From NCBI GenBank assembly GCA_947624425.1, contig CANQKG010000081.1:1-6515 (forward strand): a DNA stretch of 6,515 nucleotides, written 5' to 3'. The DNA is from an uncultured Clostridia bacterium. Lineage in GTDB: Bacteria; Bacillota; Clostridia; Oscillospirales; Ruminococcaceae. Positions 1 to 5,140 of the stretch are shown in pieces; the stretch's first letter is position 1, and each line of letters opens with the position of its first letter. The notes below the pieces were generated by a model that had not been told where the DNA came from, made no database searches, and was given only the letters and a program-made list of their open reading frames with translations. The position numbers and the translations under genes are program-made.

Positions 1-186
1 CAATAGAGTGACCAGCAGTACGACCCCCAGCAGGATAAAAAGCAGTCGTTTGTTTTTTCCAAGATAGATCAAAAGCCGCTTTGCGGTACCTTTTACATTC
101 TGCGCTTTTTCGACCGTCACCGCACCGGGAGGGCCGCCGCGGCGACCCGGGCCGATCGGTACACGGGGCGGATTGGTATCAGCCAT
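1..186 (-). CDS. ABC exporter half-transporter, second subunit of a heterodimer (5' part only)
   Basis: Only the first 62 codons are in the window; the frame runs open through position 1. The product starts MADTNPPRVPIGPGRRGG, a Gly/Pro/Arg-rich cytoplasmic extension. It continues with a basic stretch (about residues 33-48) and the beginning of a first membrane helix (about 49-62, LLFILLGVVLLVTLL). This is how many Firmicute ABC exporter subunits with fused membrane and ATPase domains begin. No ATPase motif is visible, so the assignment rests on this N-terminus and on position directly behind another exporter half. The start is ATG at 186-184; it overlaps the upstream ABC gene by 8 bp (ATGGCTGA) and has a strong ribosome binding site 9 nt upstream. 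I infer that it is the partner supplying the canonical catalytic Glu and switch His that the upstream subunit lacks. Substrate is unknown. Confidence 0.8.
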   Translation of the reverse strand, partial: MADTNPPRVPIGPGRRGGPPGAVTVEKAQNVKGTAKRLLIYLGKNKRLLFILLGVVLLVTLL

Positions 187-1906
187 TTTCAGCCACCTCC
201 TCCCGCATCTGCGAGTCATAGATGTCACGGTAAATATCGCTTGTTTTTATGAGCTCGTCATGGGTGCCGGCAGCGGCGATCTCGCCGTTTTCCAGCACTA
301 AGATCCGGTCGGCGTGCCGGATGCTGGCGATCCGCTGGGCGACCATCAGGATCGTCACATTCTTCATTTCCTCCCGCAGTGCGGCGCGCAGCTTTGCCTC
401 GGTGCCGAGATCGAGTGCCGAGGTCGCATCGTCAAATATCAGGATATCCGGTTTTTTGAGGATCGCACGGGCAATCGCCAGCCGCTGCTTCTGCCCGCCC
501 GAAAGGGAAGCGCCCTTTTCCGAGATAACCGAATCGTATCCGCCGTGAAAACTCAAAATAAACTCGTCCGCCTGGGCGATCTGCGCGGCATGGCGGATCT
601 CTTCATCGGTCGCATTCTCGTTTCCCCACAGGAGGTTTTCCCGCACGGTACCCGAAAACAGCTCGCTTTTCTGGAGCACAAATCCGATGTGGCTCCGCAG
701 ACTTTCCAGCGTATAGGAGCGGACGTCCGCACCGTCTAGGGTGATACTGCCGGTGTTGACGTCGTAAAAGCGGGGGATCAGCTGCAGCAGCGAGGTCTTG
801 CCCGAGCCGGTCGCGCCGAGTATTGCAACCGTTTCGCCCGGTTTGACCGTGAAGCTGATATTTTGTAAAACGGGGCGGTTTTGAAAACCGGGGTAGTGGA
901 AGGAGACGTCGCGAAATTCTATGACGCCCCGTCCCGAGGCAAGCTGCCTTTCGCCGCTGCGGATGACCGGGTCGGTGTTCAGCACCTCCCGGATGCGGGA
1001 AGCGGATGCGTAGGCGCGGGTGAAGTTCTGGAACATCATCCCGACCATCATCATCGACATCAAAATCTGGGTGATATAGGTGATCGCCGCCATCACCTGC
1101 CCGACCTGCATCTGCCTTGCCTCGGTCTGAAAGCCGCCGATCAAAATGATCGCGATCACCGAGATGTTCATCACGACCATTAAAATGGGGTTTAAGGTCG
1201 CCATCAGCTTTTGTACTTTCAAATTGGTGTCGGTCAGTTCCAGATTTGCTTTGCGAAACCGGCTCGTTTCATAATCCTCCCGCACATAGGCCTTGACCAC
1301 CCGCGCGCCGGTCACGTTTTCCTGCACGACCGAGTTGACCCGATCCAGTCTGGTCTGCACCAGCAGGTAAAGCGGGCTTGCTTTCCATAAAAGCAGTATG
1401 ATCAGCAGGATCTGGATCGGCAGGGAGCAGACCAGCACCAGCCCGAACCGCACATTGAGGCTCAGCATCATCACAATCCCGCCGAAAAACTGGAAGAGGG
1501 TGCGCACCATGCCGCGGATAACGGTGTTGGACATTTCCTGTACCGCCGTGATGTCGTTGGTCAGCCTTGTGACCAGCGAACCGGTGGTGAACCGGTCGGT
1601 CTGCTCAAAGGAAAGCTGCATCACCTTGTGAAAGGCGGCGTCCCGCAGATCTTTTCCGAAGCTTTGGGAAGCAATGCTGCCGACTACGCCCGCCGAGGCG
1701 CCGCCCAGCCCGCCGATCAGGGCAAGTCCCAGCATCAGCAGCCCGGTGCGGATCACCAGCGGAAGATTGTAGGCAAGCACTCCGTCGTCCACGATTTTTG
1801 ACATCAGCATTGGCTGAAACAGCTCCGCCATGATCTCGACCACCATGCAAAGCGGCACCAGGATAAACAGCTTCCGGTAGGGCTTGATAAACTGTATCAG
1901 CTTCAT
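179..1906 (-). CDS. Heterodimeric-type ABC exporter subunit, membrane domain plus degenerate ATPase domain
   Basis: The protein has 575 aa, the usual length for a fused type IV ABC exporter half. The membrane domain fills about residues 1-310, with hydrophobic segments near 13-35, 52-75, 132-150, 154-175, 240-258 and 268-292. The ATPase domain follows: A-loop Tyr338, Walker A GATGSGKT (364-371), Q-loop Gln412, signature LSGGQ (468-472), Walker B ILIFDD (488-493) and D-loop SALD (496-499). Two catalytic positions are non-canonical: the residue after Walker B is Asp493 instead of Glu, and the switch His is Gln524 (MVAQR). This pattern is known from the degenerate half of heterodimeric exporters such as TM287, BmrC and LmrC, where only one of two ATP sites hydrolyses well. 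Start is ATG at 1906, overlapping the MarR stop as ATGA, with an upstream purine-rich GGGTGAAAGA. MarR control and the following ABC gene point to multidrug or toxic-compound export. The substrate cannot be read from sequence; lipid or peptide export is possible. Confidence 0.93.
   Translation of the reverse strand: MKLIQFIKPYRKLFILVPLCMVVEIMAELFQPMLMSKIVDDGVLAYNLPLVIRTGLLMLGLALIGGLGGASAGVVGSIASQSFGKDLRDAAFHKVMQLSFEQTDRFTTGSLVTRLTNDITAVQEMSNTVIRGMVRTLFQFFGGIVMMLSLNVRFGLVLVCSLPIQILLIILLLWKASPLYLLVQTRLDRVNSVVQENVTGARVVKAYVREDYETSRFRKANLELTDTNLKVQKLMATLNPILMVVMNISVIAIILIGGFQTEARQMQVGQVMAAITYITQILMSMMMVGMMFQNFTRAYASASRIREVLNTDPVIRSGERQLASGRGVIEFRDVSFHYPGFQNRPVLQNISFTVKPGETVAILGATGSGKTSLLQLIPRFYDVNTGSITLDGADVRSYTLESLRSHIGFVLQKSELFSGTVRENLLWGNENATDEEIRHAAQIAQADEFILSFHGGYDSVISEKGASLSGGQKQRLAIARAILKKPDILIFDDATSALDLGTEAKLRAALREEMKNVTILMVAQRIASIRHADRILVLENGEIAAAGTHDELIKTSDIYRDIYDSQMREEVAENG
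196..203 (-). promoter_or_regulatory. Ribosome binding site of the second ABC subunit
   Basis: On the minus strand this reads GGAGGAGG, 9 nt before the ATG at 186. It lies inside the 3' end of the upstream ABC gene. It fixes the start of the edge-truncated gene and indicates independent, efficient initiation in addition to translational coupling. Confidence 0.8.
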
Positions 1907-2340
1907 TCTTTCACCCTTTCCGGCACACCGAGCGCCGTTTTCATCTTGATCAAAAGCCGGCAGAGCTCGGCGCGATCCGCATCGTCCAGCGCGGATTCGA
2001 TTTTCTGCTCGTTGCGGCGGATCAACCGCCGAACGGCTTGATCCAGCGTCCGCCCTTCATCGGTCAGCGAGATGAGGATCTCCCGCTTGTCATCTGGATT
2101 TTGGGTGCGGGTGATCAGTCCGCGCTCCTCCATGCTCCGCAGCGTGACGCTGATGGTGGGCGCACGGAGACCCGTTTCCCGTACCAGAAAGTACTGGCTG
2201 ACCCCGTCGTTGCGGGAGAGGATGGGGAGCAGGCGGCGGTAGGAGTGCCGCATCCCGAGCGGATCGGCTTCCTTTCGCACCTCTTTTTCAAAATACCGCG
2301 CAAGGTCTAGAATCAGCTTGGAGGTATTCTGCTCTTTCAT
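1903..2340 (-). CDS. MarR-family transcriptional regulator, probable local repressor of the ABC exporter
   Basis: The protein has 145 aa, typical of MarR. An N-terminal helix used for dimerisation is followed by a winged helix-turn-helix. The recognition region is about residues 46-75 (GVSQYFLVRETGLRAPTIS, then LRSMEERGLI). The wing carries the family hallmark NPDDKREILISLTDEGR (81-97). A C-terminal amphipathic helix (about 100-136) completes the dimer interface. MarR proteins bind palindromes as dimers and usually release DNA on binding small phenolic or drug-like ligands. This gene is first in its operon and is followed with a 4-bp overlap by an ABC exporter. It sits 38 nt behind a promoter covered by a palindrome, so autorepression together with the exporter is the natural inference. 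Start is ATG at 2340, with AAAGGGG 7 nt upstream (2348-2354). The ligand is unknown. Confidence 0.93.
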   Translation of the reverse strand: MKEQNTSKLILDLARYFEKEVRKEADPLGMRHSYRRLLPILSRNDGVSQYFLVRETGLRAPTISVTLRSMEERGLITRTQNPDDKREILISLTDEGRTLDQAVRRLIRRNEQKIESALDDADRAELCRLLIKMKTALGVPERVKE

Positions 2341-2361
2341 CGAAAAGCCCCTTTCGTCAAA

Positions 2362-2389
2362 ATAATTAGTTAGCTATCTAACTAATTAT
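2362..2389. promoter_or_regulatory. 28-bp palindrome, probable MarR operator
   Basis: Two perfect 12-bp arms (ATAATTAGTTAG at 2362-2373 and its reverse complement at 2378-2389) flank a 4-bp centre, CTAT. The core TTAGTTAG-N4-CTAACTAA resembles AT-rich MarR-type operators. It covers five of the six -10 bases and the predicted transcription start of the marR-ABC operon, so a bound dimer would block RNA polymerase. It is not followed by a T-tract and is too AT-rich to be a terminator. Confidence 0.85.
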
Positions 2390-2413
2390 ACCACCCATGG
2401 TCGGATTTGTCAA
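2385..2413 (-). promoter_or_regulatory. Consensus sigma-A promoter of the marR-ABC operon
   Basis: On the minus strand there is a perfect -35 TTGACA (2413-2408), a 17-bp spacer and a perfect -10 TATAAT (2390-2385). Transcription is predicted to begin near 2378, giving a leader of about 38 nt. A full-consensus promoter under a palindromic operator fits a strong promoter held off by repression. No other promoter is apparent for the three downstream genes. Confidence 0.9.
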
Positions 2414-2415
2414 AT

Positions 2416-2445
2416 AAAAAAACGGAAGAGAAAATCTCTTCCGTT
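2416..2445 (-). terminator. Rho-independent terminator of the kinase/phosphatase operon
   Basis: An 11-bp perfect stem (AACGGAAGAGA at 2421-2431, complement at 2435-2445) closes a 3-nt loop. In the minus direction a run of seven T (2422-2416, partly in the stem) follows, then ATTT. It lies 64 bp past the stop of the PHP phosphatase gene. There is no T-tract on the plus side, so it works for minus-strand transcripts only. It ends 2 bp before the -35 box of the next operon. Confidence 0.9.
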
Positions 2446-2509
2446 AGGATGCCGATAAAGGCAAAGCGCCGTCTTTGTCAGAACCGCCCTTGCTCACCGG
2501 GCGTGTTTC
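2446..2509. other. Short non-coding spacer after the phosphatase gene
   Basis: These 64 bp between the phosphatase stop and the terminator hold only a small GC hairpin (CGCCC 2485-2489 with GGGCG 2499-2503, 9-nt loop) without a T-tract. I see no gene or promoter here. It would be the 3' untranslated part of the operon mRNA. Confidence 0.5.
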
Positions 2510-3268
2510 TCACAGATATTTTCCGAACAGCCTTTTGATCTCGCTCGGCGGCGGCGATAAAAGCCGCTTGGATTGGAGCAAAAGCGCAGGATTTTGTTTC
2601 AGCCACTCGATCTGTTCGCTTTGGCACCGCTTTTGCAGGAGAGAAAAGGCCTCCCTCATCAGGGGCGGGCGTTTTTCTATGCTGTGGGTGTCGCTGGCAA
2701 TCAGATGTACCAGCCCGTGGCGGACGGCGGCGGCGGTGAAGGCAAGCGTTCTTCTGTGATAAAGGACGGCGCTGGCATTCACATGGCAATAGCAGCCCTG
2801 CTCCACCCATTGGCAGAGCAGCCGCGGACTGTCAAGCAGATAGGGGTACCGGTCGATATGTGCGATCAAAATGGTGTAGCCTTTGGTACCCATTTGGAAC
2901 AAAAACCGCTCAAAGCCCGCCGGATAGGCGTTTGGGAGAAGCTCGATCAGCAGGGTTTTCGTACCCGCATAACAAAGCTTGGAGAGATCCATATCGGTCA
3001 GCGCCGAGGAATACAGGATCTCCGCCGCCGGGATCAGCTTGACCGGCAGGTTTTCTTCCCGCACGGCCTGCTGCAGCTGAAGAAAGGCGCGGTCACGCCG
3101 CTCGACGTAATGATCGACCGTGTCCCAGTCGGTACAGAAATGGGAGGTCAGCGCAACGGCGTCAATCCCGCTTGCGATCTCCCGTTTCAATAGCGTAATG
3201 GAATCTGCGATTGTTTTTGCACCGTCATCCATGCCGTGGAGGATGTGCGTATGCAGATCGGCGGTCAT
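2510..3268 (-). CDS. CpsB/CapC/YwqE-like PHP-domain protein-tyrosine phosphatase
   Basis: The protein has 252 aa, matching the metal-dependent PHP tyrosine phosphatases of Gram-positive bacteria (about 240-255 aa). These remove phosphate from BY-kinases and their substrates in the cytoplasm. Metal-binding and family motifs are visible in order: DLHTHILHGMDDGA (4-17; His6, His8, Asp14/15), TSHF (His43), AEIL (Glu83), LLIELLPNAYPAGF (106-119), AHIDRYPYL (His137, Arg140) and ASDTHS (Asp193, His195). The usual AHPERY is AHIDRY here, a mild variation. There is no signal peptide. ATG at 3268 overlaps the kinase stop as ATGA, so the two are translationally coupled. It is the last gene of its operon. 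A role in histidinol-phosphate metabolism (the other common PHP family) is unlikely given the adjacent tyrosine kinase. Confidence 0.92.
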   Translation of the reverse strand: MTADLHTHILHGMDDGAKTIADSITLLKREIASGIDAVALTSHFCTDWDTVDHYVERRDRAFLQLQQAVREENLPVKLIPAAEILYSSALTDMDLSKLCYAGTKTLLIELLPNAYPAGFERFLFQMGTKGYTILIAHIDRYPYLLDSPRLLCQWVEQGCYCHVNASAVLYHRRTLAFTAAAVRHGLVHLIASDTHSIEKRPPLMREAFSLLQKRCQSEQIEWLKQNPALLLQSKRLLSPPPSEIKRLFGKYL

Positions 3269-4035
3269 GACGGTTTTTTCTGATTATCGTAGGAATCGTA
3301 GTCGTAATGGTAAGCCCCGCCCTTGTAGGAGCCTTTTCTGTAATAACCGCCGCTCGATTTTCCTGCGACATATTGGGTCAGAACCGCGCCCACCAGATTG
3401 GCGTCAACGGCTTGCAGCGCCTCTATTGCGGCACGGGTCTCGTTCACGGCGGCGTAATTCTGCTTTACCACCATCAGAACCGCATCGCTCCACTGGCTGA
3501 GGATCACAGCGTCGGTCACGATGTTGACCGGCGCGGAGTCGATGATCACATAATCATAGCTTTCCCGCAGCTTTTCCAACAGATTTTTCATCTGCTGCGA
3601 GCTTAATAACTCGGTCGGATTGGGAGGAGTGGTGCCCGCCAGCATCAAGTCGATCCCGATGCCGGGATGACGGCCGATGCATTCGGCAGGGGAGGCAAGG
3701 CCGCTGAGTACCGAGGAAAGGCCGTAGTTGTTCTGCGCGGCAATATGCAGGTACTCGTGAATGATCGGCTTTCTCATATCCGCCTCGATCAGGATCACTT
3801 TCTTGCCGTCCTGTGCCAGCGAAATGCAGAGATTCAGCACGGTGGAGGATTTGCCTTCACCGGGGATCGCACTGGTCAGCAAAATGGTCTTGTACTGATT
3901 GTTGAACGAGATAAACTTCAAATTGGTGCGGAGACTGTTGAAAGCCTCGCGGAAAGCGAAAGGGGCGTTGTCATCGAGCAGCGTAAAGTCTTTTACATCG
4001 TGGAGCCGTTTGCTCTTCTTGTTCGAGATCGCCAT
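3265..4035 (-). CDS. CpsD/CapB/YwqD-like bacterial tyrosine autokinase (BY-kinase)
   Basis: The protein has 256 aa, the size of the free-standing cytoplasmic kinase of Firmicutes. FREAFNSLRTNLKF (28-41) is the usual EAFRxLRTN-type oligomerisation segment. Walker A is SAIPGEGKSS (55-64). Walker A' is VILIEADMRKP (80-90), with Glu84 where many relatives have Leu or Asp, while Asp86 is kept. Walker B is VIIDSAPV (163-170). The C-terminus is a tyrosine cluster with seven Tyr between 231 and 249, the trans-autophosphorylation tail. BY-kinases of this class are active only with the cytoplasmic tail of a Wzz-like membrane partner, which is the preceding gene here. ATG at 4035 shares one base with that gene's stop (TAATG), and GGGGAGGGG lies 6 nt upstream. 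A MinD/ParA-type ATPase is excluded by the Tyr tail and context. Its targets are not visible. Confidence 0.94.
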   Translation of the reverse strand: MAISNKKSKRLHDVKDFTLLDDNAPFAFREAFNSLRTNLKFISFNNQYKTILLTSAIPGEGKSSTVLNLCISLAQDGKKVILIEADMRKPIIHEYLHIAAQNNYGLSSVLSGLASPAECIGRHPGIGIDLMLAGTTPPNPTELLSSQQMKNLLEKLRESYDYVIIDSAPVNIVTDAVILSQWSDAVLMVVKQNYAAVNETRAAIEALQAVDANLVGAVLTQYVAGKSSGGYYRKGSYKGGAYHYDYDSYDNQKKPS

Positions 4036-4841
4036 TATTTACCCCTCCCCGCATTGCTTTTGTGACTGCTGTGTTTACTGCTTTTGCCGCTGTGGCCGTA
4101 ATAGCCGTACCCGTAGCCGTACTTCCCGTCGTAGCTGCCGCCGCGCTTGGAAAGCTCATTCGCTTCGGGAATCACGCCCAGCGCCGGCAGACCCAGCCGA
4201 CTTGTGATATCTTCCGCTTCTTTTATGGTATTATCCATCATCTGACGCAGGAAGAAGAAGACGAAGCAAAGCACCACGCCGATCAGCGCGGCGATCACCG
4301 CGTTACGCGGGATGCTGGGCGAAACGGGTTTGCCGTTGAACTGGGGCTGTGAGATCACCTTGCAGGAGCTTGCCTCGATCGCGTCCACAATGCGGGGCGG
4401 CGCAAGCTCGATGATCGCTTCGGCAATCTGTTTGGCGTGGTTGGGGTCAAGGTCGGTAACGGTGATCTTCATGACCGGCGTATTTTCCACCGGCGTGACC
4501 GCGATGGATTCCACCAGCTTGTCCGGATCCAGATCGTACCCGTACTGACTGTTTACCTTCTCGCAAACCGGCGCGAGAACCTGTTCGCTTTTGATGACCT
4601 GTGCATAAACGTCGACCAGCATGGTAGACGCGTTGATCTCGGTATAGGTGATATCGGAATCATTGTTGTCCCGCACGGTCGAATTGACGATCATGGTGGC
4701 GGAGCTTTGGTATTTGGGCGAGATCAGAAAATAGGAAACGGCGCTGCCTGCTGCCGCAAAAACAACGGCCGCTGCCAAGAGATAGACCCACACTTTTCTC
4801 AGCAGTGTGAATATGCTGTTCAGATCGATTTCTTCGTTCAT
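4035..4841 (-). CDS. Wzz/CpsC/YveK-like membrane adaptor (polysaccharide co-polymerase family) with tyrosine-rich tail
   Basis: The protein has 268 aa from the ATG at 4841. There is a short cytoplasmic N-terminus (NEEIDLNSIFTLLRKVW), a first membrane helix (about 18-40) and an extracellular domain with the Wzz-type strand pattern (YQSSATMIVNST, about 44-55). The typical proline motif KPVSPSIPR (171-179) leads into a second helix (about 180-199). The cytoplasmic end contains IKEAEDITSRLGLPALGVIP (206-225), the segment that activates the BY-kinase in this family. Beyond it lies a low-complexity tail (231-268) rich in Gly, Ser, Lys and His with six Tyr (237-248), which is unusual. The frame can be read back to TTG at 4847, but the AGGGG motif is then only 1 nt away; from ATG 4841 the spacing is 7 nt, so ATG is chosen. 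First gene of the operon. It may control polymer chain length or simply anchor and activate the kinase. Confidence 0.92.
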   Translation of the reverse strand: MNEEIDLNSIFTLLRKVWVYLLAAAVVFAAAGSAVSYFLISPKYQSSATMIVNSTVRDNNDSDITYTEINASTMLVDVYAQVIKSEQVLAPVCEKVNSQYGYDLDPDKLVESIAVTPVENTPVMKITVTDLDPNHAKQIAEAIIELAPPRIVDAIEASSCKVISQPQFNGKPVSPSIPRNAVIAALIGVVLCFVFFFLRQMMDNTIKEAEDITSRLGLPALGVIPEANELSKRGGSYDGKYGYGYGYYGHSGKSSKHSSHKSNAGRGK

Positions 4842-4848
4842 ACGCAAT

Positions 4849-4854
4849 CCCCTG
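4849..4854 (-). promoter_or_regulatory. Ribosome binding site that decides the adaptor start codon
   Basis: The minus strand reads CAGGGG and then 7 nt (ATTGCGT) before ATG at 4841. The in-frame TTG at 4847-4845 lies inside that spacer, too close to be used. Confidence 0.75.
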
Positions 4855-4890
4855 TTACATCATTAGAATTCGGTACTCATGCATGGGCAT

Positions 4891-4917
4891 GGTAATCTGC
4901 CGAAATTGCACATTACC
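4891..4917 (-). other. Predicted stem-loop at the 5' end of the adaptor-kinase-phosphatase mRNA
   Basis: Outer arms GGTAAT/ATTACC (6 bp), one G-G mismatch as RNA, an inner 3-bp stem (TGC/GCA) and a 7-nt loop make a 27-nt interrupted inverted repeat. With transcription starting near 4916, the hairpin would form the very first bases of the transcript, about 50 nt before the ribosome binding site. It could stabilise the mRNA, or at DNA level act as an operator overlapping the start site. No T-tract follows, so it is not an attenuator terminator by itself. Confidence 0.5.
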
Positions 4918-4922
4918 AAGTC

Positions 4923-4951
4923 AGTATACCATAACACGGCAAGGTTGTCTA
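4923..4951 (-). promoter_or_regulatory. Extended -10 sigma-A promoter of the adaptor-kinase-phosphatase operon
   Basis: On the minus strand -35 is TAGACA (4951-4946), the spacer is 17 bp, and -10 is TATACT (4928-4923), preceded by TGG, which gives a TGn extended -10. Upstream of the -35 (about 4955-4980) the DNA is A/T-rich with short A/T tracts, like an UP element. The predicted start near 4916 leaves a leader of about 75 nt. Confidence 0.85.
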
Positions 4952-4977
4952 GCCCAAAAAAGAGAAATTTGCAAAAA

Positions 4978-5053
4978 TATGACAATCGGTCAAGAAAGGC
5001 CGCTGGACAGATTGAACGAATAAAAACGGAAAAATCCGACCGATTCTGTCATA
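4978..5053. repeat. Bulged inverted repeat between the divergent kinase operon and typA
   Basis: The left arm TATGACAATCGGTC (4978-4991) matches the reverse complement of the right arm (5038-5053), TATGACA-GA-ATCGGTC, apart from two extra bases. The arms thus pair as 7 bp + 7 bp with a 2-nt bulge, separated by 46 bp. The spacer contains a small CGGA-AAAA-TCCG hairpin (5028-5039, sharing two bases with the right arm). The repeat lies between the two divergent promoters. It could be a pair of binding boxes for one regulator, or a cruciform. No matching transcription factor is known to me. Confidence 0.6.
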
Positions 5054-5077
5054 ACGGTAAAAAATGAAAAAACGGGG

Positions 5078-5106
5078 TAGGAAATGGAGGAAAAAGGGTA
5101 TATACT
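5078..5106 (+). promoter_or_regulatory. Tentative typA promoter
   Basis: A good -10 TATACT (5101-5106) lies 34 bp before the typA ATG. At 17-bp spacing the -35 position reads TAGGAA, matching only three of six consensus bases, and there is no TGn extension. The promoter may be weak, activator-dependent, or placed elsewhere in the A-rich upstream DNA. Confidence 0.35.
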
Positions 5107-5140
5107 GATGGGTAGACGATATCGACTCGGAGGTCTGAGC

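Noticed and set aside
2485..2503. GC-rich hairpin just after the phosphatase stop as a possible terminator
   Set aside because: The stem is only 5 bp with a 9-nt loop and there is no T-tract in either direction; the real terminator is at 2416-2445.
2478..2810. Minus-strand 110-codon frame overlapping the phosphatase C-terminus
   Set aside because: It is in a different frame within the PHP gene and reads as a compositionally biased Arg/Pro-rich product with no family features.
2573..3193. A 206-codon plus-strand open frame opposite the phosphatase gene
   Set aside because: It is the reverse-strand shadow of the PHP gene, with no convincing ribosome binding site or domain, while the minus strand shows all PHP metal motifs.
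4878..4885. CATGCATG palindrome in the kinase operon leader
   Set aside because: An 8-bp palindrome is too short to support a site call without further copies or context.
4842..5140. Possible riboswitch or small RNA gene in the divergent intergenic region
   Set aside because: The leader of about 75 nt is too short for the common riboswitch classes, and no terminator with a T-tract or known conserved core was seen. The inverted repeats are reported as separate features instead.
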